64,000 nucleotides of DNA, taken from positions 62,001 through 126,000 of the forward strand of contig JAPDHM010000003.1 in NCBI GenBank assembly GCA_030704425.1, given 5' to 3'. Below the pieces are notes generated by a model that saw only the letters and a program-made list of their open reading frames with translations, searched no databases and was not told where the DNA came from. Below, piece after piece: positions 26,775 through 35,500 of the stretch. Within the stretch, counting starts at the first letter, position 1; every line of letters starts with the position of its first letter. The stretch is from Rhodobacteraceae bacterium IMCC1909. Its GTDB lineage: Bacteria; Pseudomonadota; Alphaproteobacteria; Rhodobacterales; Rhodobacteraceae. The position numbers and the translations under genes were made by a program.

Positions 26775-27688
26775 CGACAGATATTCCAGTCACTGTGATT
26801 GGGGGCTATCTGGGAGCTGGTAAAACCACGATGGTCAACCATCTGCTACGCCATGCAGCGGGGCGCCGGATTGCAATTTTGGTTAATGAATTTGGTGACC
26901 TGCCGATTGACCAAGATTTAATCGAAGCCGAAGGAGAGGATATGATCGCCATTTCAGGCGGCTGTATCTGTTGCTCTTTCGGCTCGGACCTCACGGCGGC
27001 TTTGATCAAACTGTCCGAGCTTACACCAACCCCGGACCATGTAGTGATTGAAGCCTCAGGGGTGGCGATGCCGGGCACTGTCGCACTCAGCATTTCGATA
27101 TTGCCGGGATTTGTTTTGAGCGGGGTCGTGGTCTTGGCCGATGGTGAACGGGTACAGGCGCAGGCAGAAGATGATTACATCGGTGATACGATCTTGCGGC
27201 AATTGTCGGATGCGGATGTGATTGTACACAGTAAGACGGATTTGCAACCGAATGATCGGGCCATTGAGGCGGTAGAGTCCTGGCTGCAGGCGATGGCGCC
27301 ACAGGCCAAGATTGTGCCTACAGTCCAGGGCCACGTGCCTCCTGATATTATACTCGGCCTGACCGGCCCGACCGCCAAGCCGCAAGCCAGCCCCCATGCG
27401 GATGCGGGCTATGAAAGCCTTGCCTTCAGAGAAATACCGCCCTGCGTTCCAGAGGATTTGGCGCAAAAGTTGGCGACTGGCTCTTACGGCGTGATACGCG
27501 CGAAAGGCTTCCTGCGGGACGCAGAAGGGAACAGCTGGGTTATTCAAACCGTCGGGCGCCGTTTTGAGGCGCAGCGCGGCCAAAAGTCAGAACTTGGCGG
27601 TGTGGTTTGTATCGGCCGTCGTGGCGACTTACAGGCCGCCGCACTGCACGGGCTTCTCGGCCCTGCTGGGTCGAGCAGCCATATTTGA
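26771..27688 (+). CDS. CobW/CobW_C family GTPase (putative metallochaperone)
   Basis: G3E GTPase. From the TTG at 26771, which overlaps the amidohydrolase stop, the protein has 305 residues: Walker A GGYLGAGKT (11-19), the metal-binding GGCICCS motif (CxCC at 65-68), Walker B-like DHVVIEASG and an NKxD equivalent SKTD. The CobW C-terminal domain begins near SYGVIRAKGFL. An ATG at 26726 is possible but lies well inside the upstream gene. COG0523 proteins insert or deliver metals (Zn, Co, Fe) to client enzymes. Being fused by overlap to a metal-dependent amidohydrolase, the likely client is that enzyme. Confidence 0.9.
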   Translation: MTTDIPVTVIGGYLGAGKTTMVNHLLRHAAGRRIAILVNEFGDLPIDQDLIEAEGEDMIAISGGCICCSFGSDLTAALIKLSELTPTPDHVVIEASGVAMPGTVALSISILPGFVLSGVVVLADGERVQAQAEDDYIGDTILRQLSDADVIVHSKTDLQPNDRAIEAVESWLQAMAPQAKIVPTVQGHVPPDIILGLTGPTAKPQASPHADAGYESLAFREIPPCVPEDLAQKLATGSYGVIRAKGFLRDAEGNSWVIQTVGRRFEAQRGQKSELGGVVCIGRRGDLQAAALHGLLGPAGSSSHI

Positions 27689-27764
27689 ATTATTGAAAAA
27701 GACCTCTGCAAAACGCCCACTTGGCTACGCTTTTTCCGCCCGGTGTTAGATTGAGTGTCGCCTC

Positions 27765-28835
27765 TTAATGATAGCGGGTGCCAGCTTCGGAGCTGGAGAT
27801 GCGTGGCACCAAAGCTTTGACCAAATCGCGCATATCGAGGGTGCCGACGGCATTATTGTTGCCATCCAAGACGCGATAGCGCAGGGCAGTGTCGCCACCG
27901 GATGCGGCGATGAGGCTTTCGAGGGTTTCATTGGCCTGGACATCGCCAGCAAACTTCCCTTCTGATAAGGGCTGCATGACCGACCGCACGCGCAGCACCC
28001 GCGCCCGATTGATATCCGAGACGAAATCTTCAATATATGGATCGGTTGGGTTCATCAAAATGCTCTGCGGCTCTCCCTGTTGTACCACAGCCCCATCTTT
28101 TAAAATCACCAAATGATCGGCCAATTTCAACGCCTCATCGAGATCATGGGTGATAAAAATGATGGTCTTTTTCAACTCAACTTGCAATTCGAGAAGCAAA
28201 TTTTGCATATCCGTTCGGATCAGTGGATCGAGCGCCGAAAATGCCTCATCCATCAGCATGATGTCGGAATTCGAAGTCAGCGCGCGAGCAATGCCCACCC
28301 GTTGCTGCATACCGCCGGACAATTGCGCCGGATAATGGTTTTCGAATCCGCCAAGCCCTACACGCGCCAACCAAGTTTTGGCTTCCCTCTCTTGCTCTTG
28401 GGTTTGAAGACCTTTCACATCGAGTGCCATGGCGGCGTTCTGCAACACCGTCCGATGCGGCAGAAGCGCGAATTTTTGGAACACCATCGACATTTTATCT
28501 TGGCGCATCTTCCGCAAATCGGTTGTCGAGAGGTTCATAACATCGACGCCATCCACCAAGATCTCGCCATCTGTCGGCTCGATTAGGCGGTTGAGATGGC
28601 GGATCAAGGTAGATTTCCCCGAGCCCGATAGCCCCATGACCACCGTGATTTCACCGGCCTGCATTTCGACGTTGATGTTTTGCAGACCTAAAACATGTTT
28701 GTGGGTGGTCAAAAGCTCCTCTTTTCCCATGCCAGCTTTTACATGCGGCAACACAGATTTGTCGTCATGGCCAAAGATTTTGTACAATCCGCGCAGGCTG
28801 ACTTTTGTTGTTTGTGTCATATCCTCACCCTTCAC
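27765..28835 (-). CDS. proV: Glycine betaine/proline ABC transporter ATPase ProV
   Basis: ATPase of the osmoprotectant importer ProVWX, 356 residues. A leader (MTQTTKVSLRGLYKIFGHD) precedes Walker A GLSGSGKST, then LSGGMQQRVGIARAL, Walker B MLMDEAFSALDP and HDLDEALKLADH. The C-terminal part (about 275-350) contains CBS-like regulatory sequence (LRYRVLDGNNNAVGTLDMRDL). The start overlaps the stop of proW in an ATGA junction; an ATG at 28820 is the alternative. Third gene of the proXWV operon. Confidence 0.94.
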   Translation of the reverse strand: MKGEDMTQTTKVSLRGLYKIFGHDDKSVLPHVKAGMGKEELLTTHKHVLGLQNINVEMQAGEITVVMGLSGSGKSTLIRHLNRLIEPTDGEILVDGVDVMNLSTTDLRKMRQDKMSMVFQKFALLPHRTVLQNAAMALDVKGLQTQEQEREAKTWLARVGLGGFENHYPAQLSGGMQQRVGIARALTSNSDIMLMDEAFSALDPLIRTDMQNLLLELQVELKKTIIFITHDLDEALKLADHLVILKDGAVVQQGEPQSILMNPTDPYIEDFVSDINRARVLRVRSVMQPLSEGKFAGDVQANETLESLIAASGGDTALRYRVLDGNNNAVGTLDMRDLVKALVPRISSSEAGTRYH

Positions 28836-29880
28836 ATTTCATTCTTGGTGCGGTCGATGCGCGAGAGCGCCGCTTTTGAGGTGCGGTCCAGCATGACCGC
28901 GAGTAGAACGATACAGACCCCGGCCATCAGCCCAACGCCGAGCTCCAAATTGCGAATACCGCGCAGGACGAGAACCCCGAGACCTGGCGCGGTGACCATG
29001 GAGGCAATCACGACCATAGCAAGACTCATCATGATGGTTTGGTTAAGCCCCGCCATGATATTGGGCAACGCCAAAGGCAGCTCAACTTTGGTGAGTTTTT
29101 GCCCCGGGCTCATGCCGAAGGCATTGCCTGCCTCGACCACATCTTTGTCGACCAACCGGACGCCAAGATCGGTAAGTCGTATCACTGGCACAATGGCATA
29201 AAGGATGATTGCGATGCCGTAATGATTGCGATGCCGTAGAGCCGCGATTCTCCGATGGGAAAGAGGAAGATCAGAGGGATCAGATACACGAAGGTTGGCA
29301 GGGTTTGCAGCAGATCCAAAACCGGGATGATTGCTTTTTGCAATCGATTGTATTTAGACATGGCGATGCCAATTGGGATGCCGAAGAGTGCGGATATAAT
29401 GGTACAGACCAATATGACCGCGAAGGTTTGCATTGCTGGTTCAAAGTGATCCACAAAGGCAAAAAACGACAGGCAGAATGCATTAAAGAGTAAGACCGAA
29501 AAAGAGCGTGTCGAGAACCACACAGCCACCAAGATCAGGGCCATAATCAAGAACCAAGGGGCTGTCATAAATAGATAAAGCGTGCCATCGAGCATCCACG
29601 ATAGCGGCTGAGTGATTGGGTCTAAAACTGTACGCAGCGCGGGGCGAATGGCGAGAAATCCATTCTCTAGGCCTTTAATCACATCGCGGGTCTGGCTGAT
29701 TTGGCCACAGGCCTTGTTCAATTCATCCAATGATGGAAAGGCAAAATTTACGCCAGATTGAGGAGCGGCATTTCCGGTTTTGGCAAGCAGTTGTGCCATG
29801 GACATGGGGCCGTCTGAGGCGCCAGCATCGCACCATTTGCGCAAGCCCAGCACGTTAAAGAGCCAATCGTAAGTGGCCAT
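28832..29880 (-). pseudogene. proW: Glycine betaine/proline ABC transporter permease ProW, frameshifted by a 17-bp duplication
   Basis: The permease is split into two frames: 29182-29880 (MATYDWLFNVLGLRKW to ESRLYGIAIITASQSS, stop) and 28832-29191 (MPVIRLTDLGVRLVDK to TKNEM). The break falls on an exact tandem copy of 17 bases (29205-29221 and 29222-29238). Removing one copy restores a continuous frame (SRLYGIAIILYAIVPVIRLT) and a full-length ProW with the usual long N-terminal region and EAA loop (EAGNAFGMSPGQKLTKVELP). The helix at the break is lost, so the transporter is probably not assembled unless the repeat slips back. The overlap with proV (ATGA) remains. A sequencing or assembly error is an alternative. 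Confidence 0.9.
29205..29238. repeat. 17-bp perfect tandem duplication inside proW
   Basis: ATGATTGCGATGCCGTA occurs twice in a row with no mismatch. 17 is not a multiple of three, so it shifts the frame. An exact short duplication with no divergence suggests a recent slippage event that could revert at some rate. Confidence 0.95.
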
Positions 29881-29903
29881 AAATATGTCTCCCTGAGGTC
29901 ATA

Positions 29904-29933
29904 ATCCCGCGGGCTGGTTTTGGTCCGCGGGAT
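29904..29933 (-). terminator. Intercistronic hairpin between proX and proW
   Basis: Perfect 9-bp stem ATCCCGCGG (29904-29912) / CCGCGGGAT (29925-29933), just after the proX stop and before the proW start. As for the other binding-protein genes here, it probably limits transcription into the permease gene or protects the proX message from decay. Confidence 0.65.
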
Positions 29934-29944
29934 CGATTTTTTAA

Positions 29945-30913
29945 TTAGTTAAGGATTGCGGCCAAATTGCCTTTTGCATCATCGTTTAACCAATTGCCCC
30001 ATACGTCTTTATATGAGGTCAGGAAGTAAACAGCTGCTTCGTCATAGGAGGCGTTATTATCCAAGCGCCAAGCCAAAACATCGCCCATCTGTGCGTTTGT
30101 GAACGCAACATTTTTGAGCAACGCGGCAACTTCTGGTTCACGGTCCATAAAGGCGCCAGAGACCGCTGTTACAACTTTGGCAGATGGGTAGGCCGAAAAC
30201 CCAGGGTTGGCGCAATCAACGTCGCCGTTACAGCTATGCGCCTCTGCGTCATAGGCCGGCACTTCAACCCGGACCATTGGGTATTTGCCGAGCACTGCGG
30301 TTGGTGCCCAATAGTAGCCAAACCAAGGCGCCTTATCTGCATAAGCCGCAGCGATGGAGGTTTGCAGCGTTTCGCCAGAACCGTGTTGAAAACGCTCCAG
30401 CCCGCCAGCTTCAGCACCGGCAGCTTTGAGGTTGTTGTTGTTGATGATGTCACAGGCCCAGCCCGATGGGCAGTCATGGAATTTGCCACCAACCGCCGCA
30501 GGATTAGCCATGATGCCGTCCCATGTCGTCAGCTCAGGGTTTGATTCGGCCAGGTAGGCTGGAATCCACCAGGCTTCCACGCCGCCATCGGACAGAACAT
30601 TGGTCAGCTCAACCAATTTACCCTCGGCCAGCAAGCCTTCGTAGGCAGGGGTCGAGTTGGCCCAGACTTCGGTCAAAATATCAGGCTCGCCTGTTTCGGC
30701 CAAAGAGGTCAGCGCCGGCACTGTAGAAGAGGGCACAACCTGTACATCACAGCCATAGCCTTGAGTCATTAAGAAGTTCGCAACCGCAGTGACAACCGCC
30801 GATGAGGCCCAGTCCATTTCTGTGATCGATACTTTCCCGCAGCTTGCCGTAGCTGATGTGGCGCCTAGCGACAGTGCGAATGCGGCTGTTGCCGTCAACA
30901 TTTTGAGTTTCAT
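29945..30913 (-). CDS. proX: Glycine betaine-binding periplasmic protein ProX
   Basis: Binding protein of the ProXWV osmoprotectant system, 322 residues. Signal peptide MKLKMLTATAAFALSLGATSATA, then the OpuAC fold. Aromatic residues that usually cage quaternary amines are present in MDWASSAV, EVWANSTPAYEGLL, WWIPAYL and APWFGYYWAP. A disulfide pair is possible in CPSGWACD and in CNGDVDC. The start has GGGAG about 7 bases upstream. First gene of the operon; a leader hairpin lies about 34 bases upstream. Confidence 0.93.
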   Translation of the reverse strand: MKLKMLTATAAFALSLGATSATASCGKVSITEMDWASSAVVTAVANFLMTQGYGCDVQVVPSSTVPALTSLAETGEPDILTEVWANSTPAYEGLLAEGKLVELTNVLSDGGVEAWWIPAYLAESNPELTTWDGIMANPAAVGGKFHDCPSGWACDIINNNNLKAAGAEAGGLERFQHGSGETLQTSIAAAYADKAPWFGYYWAPTAVLGKYPMVRVEVPAYDAEAHSCNGDVDCANPGFSAYPSAKVVTAVSGAFMDREPEVAALLKNVAFTNAQMGDVLAWRLDNNASYDEAAVYFLTSYKDVWGNWLNDDAKGNLAAILN

Positions 30914-30946
30914 CTGTGTCTCCCTGTTATATTTAGTTTACGCATC

Positions 30947-30962
30947 GGCCGGTTTTCCGGCC
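30947..30962. promoter_or_regulatory. Hairpin in the proX upstream region
   Basis: GGCCGG / CCGGCC with a TTTT loop, followed by TTTT on the plus strand. In the proX direction (minus) it would lie in the 5' leader; on the plus strand it looks like a small terminator, though no plus-strand gene precedes it. The rest of 30914-31251 (338 bases) holds no gene that I can support; a minus-strand open frame there (30933-31253) resembles nothing I know. Confidence 0.45.
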
Positions 30963-31251
30963 TTTTGAGTCATGCAGCAGTGTTGCCAACTGAGTGAAGT
31001 GACGCATTATCTCCGACCGCATGGACCTAACTCGCGCAGTGGAGCATAGCCCGGCGAGACATCCAAGCCCAATTTTGGCAGAATTTCCAAGTATTGTTAC
31101 GCGGGTATTCTCGCAGTAACCCGCATAGCCGCATTTTGTCGCCAGGTCCCGTGCCAAGACAAAGCCGCGCACTGGGCACTTGGCTCGAAAGCCATTCGGC
31201 GGTGACTGTTGGATTGGCACGCATAGGCGTCCATTTCCGCGGTGATGAGAC

Positions 31252-32409
31252 ATGACTTACCCTCCTTTATCACAGGCCCGAGACACGCTGAATGTGCAGT
31301 GGTACAGATCCCCCATGCCGCCGGAGGTGTTTCGTGCCCTCTCGCAGCGCAGTGATCACAAGGGATGGAAACAGGCCGGTGGTCATTTGGCGCTCTTTGC
31401 GGCGACCGGCAGTTTGGTATGGTTGTTTTGGGCGCAGGGGCAATGGGCGGCTTTTGCCCTCGCATTGTTTTTACATGGCACTGTTGGCAGCTTTTTCTCT
31501 GGCCCGGCGTCCCATGAGCTGGGCCATGGCACGGTGTTCCGAACCAAGGTGTTAAATAAAATTTTCTTTTATGTTTTTAGTCTATTGAGTTGGTGGAACC
31601 CATTTGATTATGCGGCCAGCCATACCTACCATCACAGGTTTACCCTGCACCCTGAGGGGGATCGCGAAAATCTTTTGCCGCTGCATCCCAATACCGACAA
31701 GTTGTTCCTCCTGCAGCTTTTCACCATCAATCTTATGACGCAGCCGGGCCGCACTTTTGGCAAGGGTGGGCTCATTTCCACTCTGCGGGAGACCGTTTTA
31801 CATGCGTTCGGCTCGGTGGGTTCCACCGATATCGCAAGCAATGAATGGCTTGAGAGCCTGCACAAAGATCAACCCGACCAGCACAGGGGGGCGGTTCAAT
31901 GGTCACGCCTATTGCTTGTGTTTCATGGCGGTCTGCTCGTTCTGGCTTGGGCGACAGGCCTTTGGATCTTGCTGATTGTACTGAGTCTGTTCAACTTTAT
32001 TGGCAATTGGCTGGGCTATTTTTTGGGTCTGCCGCAACATTGCGGCCTGCGTGAAAATGTATCGGATTTTCGAAAAACAGTGCGCTCTATGCGCCTGCAC
32101 CCGGTTCCGGAGTTTTTATATTGGCACATGAATTGGCATACCGAGCATCATATGTATGCGGGCGTGCCCTGTTATAATCTTAAACAGCTGCATCAGGCGG
32201 TCAAAGATGATATGCCAGAGCGACGGAGTTTGACCGGCGCTTGGCGCGAGATGCTGGAGATTTGGGAGCGGCAGAAACGTGACCCGAGCTACCAATTCGA
32301 CACACCGCTTCCAGCGACGGCGCAAACCGAGCGTAAACGCGCAGCTGTCGCCGAAGAGGCCTCCATCGGGGATTTGGCGCCAGAGGGCCTGCGCCAGGTC
32401 ATGATCTAA
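31252..32409 (+). CDS. Membrane fatty acid desaturase-family protein
   Basis: Di-iron membrane enzyme, 385 residues. Three histidine boxes are clear: HELGHG (88-93), HTYHHR (124-129) and HTEHH (296-300), plus PQHCGL (261-266), which is common in the branch that includes MocD-like and other non-classical desaturases and hydroxylases. About four membrane segments (46-80, 104-118, 220-246, 247-260). The function may be oxidation of an acyl chain or a small amphiphile; no redox partner is adjacent. The gene converges on the CoA-transferase gene with a 4-base overlap. Confidence 0.9.
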   Translation: MTYPPLSQARDTLNVQWYRSPMPPEVFRALSQRSDHKGWKQAGGHLALFAATGSLVWLFWAQGQWAAFALALFLHGTVGSFFSGPASHELGHGTVFRTKVLNKIFFYVFSLLSWWNPFDYAASHTYHHRFTLHPEGDRENLLPLHPNTDKLFLLQLFTINLMTQPGRTFGKGGLISTLRETVLHAFGSVGSTDIASNEWLESLHKDQPDQHRGAVQWSRLLLVFHGGLLVLAWATGLWILLIVLSLFNFIGNWLGYFLGLPQHCGLRENVSDFRKTVRSMRLHPVPEFLYWHMNWHTEHHMYAGVPCYNLKQLHQAVKDDMPERRSLTGAWREMLEIWERQKRDPSYQFDTPLPATAQTERKRAAVAEEASIGDLAPEGLRQVMI

Positions 32410-33521
32410 GTCTCGTCATGCTCGCCCAAACCGGGCGCCGCGCGCAGCAGTTGCAGCTGGGCATCTGAAAATTTTATCGGGGTGCGTACGCCGGGGATGC
32501 CTTCGGGTTTGATGCGCATCTGCCGGTGCAGCGTCTGCGGATCTTCCAGCGCTTCGGCGATCGTATTGATGGGGCCGGAGGGCACGCCGGCGCTTTCCAA
32601 CACCGGCAAGACGTCCAATTTGCGCCAGTGGCTCAAAACTTCAGTAATTTGCCCAACCGCTTCGGCGCGATGGGCCAGCCGAGCAGCATTGTCGGCGAAT
32701 CTTGGATCGGTGATCCAATCGTCACGCTTTAACGCGAGTGCGAGATTGTGAAATTGTCGATTGTTGCCGCAAGCGATGACGATATGGCCATCAGACACAG
32801 GAAACACTTGATAGGGCACGATGCTGGTATGAGCATTGCCCATCCGCTGTGGGCTTTTCCCGGTGGTGAGGTAATTGAGGTTTTGATTAGCCTGCGCGGC
32901 CAGCATGCAGTCAAACAATGCCATATCGATGTACTGCCCCTTGCCCGTCCGAGCGCGTTGGGCCAAGGCGGCTTGTATGCCGATGACCCCGTAAAGCCCG
33001 GTGAAGACATCGGCAAAAGCCACGCCGACCTTTTGCGGCATGCCCTCGGGCTCACCGGTGATCTCCATGATGCCGGTCATGCCTTGGATCATAAAGTCAT
33101 AGCCTGCCTTGTGGGCGCGCGGGCCGTCCTGACCAAAGCCGGTGACAGAGCAATACACCAGCTGAGGATTTTGCGGCGCCAAGGATGCGTAGTCGAGACC
33201 GAATTTCGCCAGCCCGCCGACTTTGAAATTCTCAATCAAGACATCAGCTGAGGCGATCAGATCTTTGAGATAGGCCAGCCGGGCGGGATCATTGAAGTCA
33301 ACCGTGATCCCCTGTTTGCCGCGGTTAGCGCTGTGAAAATAGGCCGCAGAGCTGTCCGTGCCTTTGGTGACATAGTTTGGACCCCATTTGCGCGTGTCAT
33401 CGCCCTCCGGACTTTCCACCTTGATGACCTCAGCCCCCAAATCCGCCAAAGTTTGCCCGATCCAAGGGCCGGCCAGGACTCGGGCCAATTCAACGACTTT
33501 CAAACCTTCAAGTGGATACAT
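32406..33521 (-). CDS. CaiB/BaiF (class III) CoA-transferase
   Basis: Transfers CoA between carboxylic acids, 371 residues. N-terminal MYPLEGLKVVELARVLAGPW, the catalytic aspartate D171 in VAFADVFTGLYG, and the linker KVGGLAKFGLDYASL are all standard. Substrate is not deducible: formyl-CoA, carnitine, mesaconate and others are possible. It is divergent from the GAPDH-family gene and overlaps the end of the desaturase gene. Confidence 0.92.
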   Translation of the reverse strand: MYPLEGLKVVELARVLAGPWIGQTLADLGAEVIKVESPEGDDTRKWGPNYVTKGTDSSAAYFHSANRGKQGITVDFNDPARLAYLKDLIASADVLIENFKVGGLAKFGLDYASLAPQNPQLVYCSVTGFGQDGPRAHKAGYDFMIQGMTGIMEITGEPEGMPQKVGVAFADVFTGLYGVIGIQAALAQRARTGKGQYIDMALFDCMLAAQANQNLNYLTTGKSPQRMGNAHTSIVPYQVFPVSDGHIVIACGNNRQFHNLALALKRDDWITDPRFADNAARLAHRAEAVGQITEVLSHWRKLDVLPVLESAGVPSGPINTIAEALEDPQTLHRQMRIKPEGIPGVRTPIKFSDAQLQLLRAAPGLGEHDET

Positions 33522-33648
33522 TTGGCTTCCTTTGGGCTTTCACAATGTGCAATTTGGCGCTGGACTTTCTGAGGTATTTGGCATGGTTTCGGTTCCAGCG
33601 CATCCATTTTTTCAATTTTGGAGGCGAATGCTTGGAAAGGAAGAGACA

Positions 33649-34638
33649 ATGGGCCGTCCAATACGCTTTGCCATTAACGGATTTGGTCGGATTGGCCGAG
33701 CTGTTGCGCGGCAATGGGTAGAGCAGCAGGCAGAGGGTCGTTTCGATCTGGTGGCGATCAATGACATCGCCCCCTTGGAGACCTGCGCCTATCTGCTGGA
33801 ATTCGACAGTGTCTATGGTCCTATGGTGGGCTCGATTGAGAACAGTTCTGATCGTTTGATTGTCAACGGCCATGCGGTGCGGTTTAGCCAGAATCCGGAT
33901 TTGGCGGCGGTGGATCTGTCAGATGTTGATGTTGTGTTTGAATGCACGGGTAAGGCTGTGACCGCGCAATTTGCCAGTGCAGGACTGCGAGCCGGTGCTC
34001 AGCGTGTTTTGATTTCTGGCCCTTCTGAATGTGCCGATGTGACTGTGGTCTTAGGCGCGAATGACCATGTTTTAAGCGGGCAGCACATTGTCTCAAACGC
34101 CTCTTGCACCACCAATGCGCTAGCGCCCTTGTTGCGGGTGTTGCATGAGGCCTATGGGGTTCTGGCCGGTCATATGACGACGATCCATTGTTACACTGGC
34201 AGCCAACCCACCGTCGACGCCCCCCGCGGCGCGGCGCTTGAGCGCAATCGCGCGGCTGCCCTGTCGATGGTGCCGACCAGCACCTCTGCGGCCGTGTTGA
34301 TTGATAAAATTTTGCCTGACTTGGCCGGGCGCGTGAAAGGCTGTGCGGTGCGTGTGCCGACGGCCAGCGTCTCTGCTGTTGATCTCACCTGCCAGGTGGC
34401 GCATCCGGTGGAGCAAGAAGCGCTGATAGAGCTTTTGCGGCAAGCGCGGCCGGACATCTTGGGCATGACTGATCGTCCGTTGGTCTCCTCAGATCTCCGG
34501 GCGCGCCGCGAAAGTTTGGTCATTGCCGCCCCACAGGTCGCGGTGATGGGACAAGACTTGCTGCGCATATTTGGGTGGTATGACAATGAATGGGGGTTTT
34601 CAGCCCGAATGTTCGATGTGGCTGCAAAAATAACGTAA
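33649..34638 (+). CDS. gap: Glyceraldehyde-3-phosphate dehydrogenase family protein
   Basis: NAD-linked phosphorylating aldehyde dehydrogenase, 329 residues from the ATG at 33649, which has AGGAAGAGACA upstream; the frame is open further upstream to 33388 without family similarity. Rossmann motif INGFGRIGRA (9-18), catalytic C153 in SNASCTTNALAP, H180 in TIHCYTGSQ. Differences from the common glycolytic enzyme: GPSECADVTVVLGAN replaces the usual SAPSxDxPxFVxGVN, and RAAALSMVPTSTSAAVLIDKILP lacks the usual TGAAKAVG. It may thus be a second GAPDH or an erythrose-4-phosphate dehydrogenase-like enzyme. Confidence 0.85.
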   Translation: MGRPIRFAINGFGRIGRAVARQWVEQQAEGRFDLVAINDIAPLETCAYLLEFDSVYGPMVGSIENSSDRLIVNGHAVRFSQNPDLAAVDLSDVDVVFECTGKAVTAQFASAGLRAGAQRVLISGPSECADVTVVLGANDHVLSGQHIVSNASCTTNALAPLLRVLHEAYGVLAGHMTTIHCYTGSQPTVDAPRGAALERNRAAALSMVPTSTSAAVLIDKILPDLAGRVKGCAVRVPTASVSAVDLTCQVAHPVEQEALIELLRQARPDILGMTDRPLVSSDLRARRESLVIAAPQVAVMGQDLLRIFGWYDNEWGFSARMFDVAAKIT

Positions 34639-34755
34639 GAGTCGCTTCAAAATGCATCTAAAATTTCTGCGCCCCTTGTTCTACCCCGGGCGCAATACTA
34701 AGACTCAATTAGCAAAACGGCATTATGCCAAAAGAGACACTAGCGGGGGCACCTC

Positions 34756-35376
34756 ATGAAAGATCCAATCGAAACTTATATGAACCTCGTCCCCATGGTC
34801 GTTGAACAGACAAGCCGGGGCGAGCGGGCCTATGATATCTTTTCGCGCCTGCTTAAAGAACGGATCATCTTTGTGAATGGCCCGGTCCACGATGGAATGA
34901 GCACTTTGGTGATCGCTCAGCTTTTGCATCTTGAGGCCGAGAACCCAACCAAAGAGATCAGTATGTATATCAATTCCCCTGGCGGTGTTGTGACGGCTGG
35001 CCTGTCGATCTACGACACCATGCAATATATCAAACCAAAGGTGAGCACACTCTGCGTTGGTCAGGCTGCCTCTATGGGCTCATTGCTTTTGACCGCGGGA
35101 GCCAAGGACATGCGGTTTTCTCTGCCGAATTCCTCGATCATGGTGCATCAGCCCTCTGGTGGTTACCAAGGCCAAGCGACCGACATCATGATTCACGCGG
35201 AATTTACGCAAAAGCTTAAGCGCCGTTTGAATGAGATCTATGTCACCCACACCGGGCAGGACTATGATACGGTTGAGGCCGCTTTGGAGCGGGACAATTT
35301 CATGTCTCCTGAGGAGGCACAGGCCTGGGGCTTGATCGACAAAATCGTCACCAATCGTGAAAAAGAGGCCGAATAG
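34756..35376 (+). CDS. clpP: ATP-dependent Clp protease proteolytic subunit
   Basis: Serine protease that forms a 14-subunit chamber fed by ClpX or ClpA. The catalytic triad is complete: S106 in GQAASMGS, H131 in MVHQPSGG and D180 in ALERDNFMS. The 206 residues include the short propeptide typical of alphaproteobacteria. It is followed by clpX after about 125 bases, so the two may share a transcript or have a second promoter between them. Confidence 0.98.
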   Translation: MKDPIETYMNLVPMVVEQTSRGERAYDIFSRLLKERIIFVNGPVHDGMSTLVIAQLLHLEAENPTKEISMYINSPGGVVTAGLSIYDTMQYIKPKVSTLCVGQAASMGSLLLTAGAKDMRFSLPNSSIMVHQPSGGYQGQATDIMIHAEFTQKLKRRLNEIYVTHTGQDYDTVEAALERDNFMSPEEAQAWGLIDKIVTNREKEAE

Positions 35377-35500
35377 GCAAGAATAACCACAAAATCGCGG
35401 TTGTGGCTCAATCTTAGCTGCCATAAGCTCATCGTGATTTATAGACACTGCGTTTGGGATTGCCCCCACAGAGACGACCCAACAATATTGAAGGTGAGAC

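Noticed and set aside
30933-31253. Minus-strand open frame of 106 codons between proX and the desaturase gene
   Set aside because: No ribosome-binding site, no family likeness, and it covers the promoter region of two genes. Scattered coding-like words in other frames could be a very old relic but cannot be supported.
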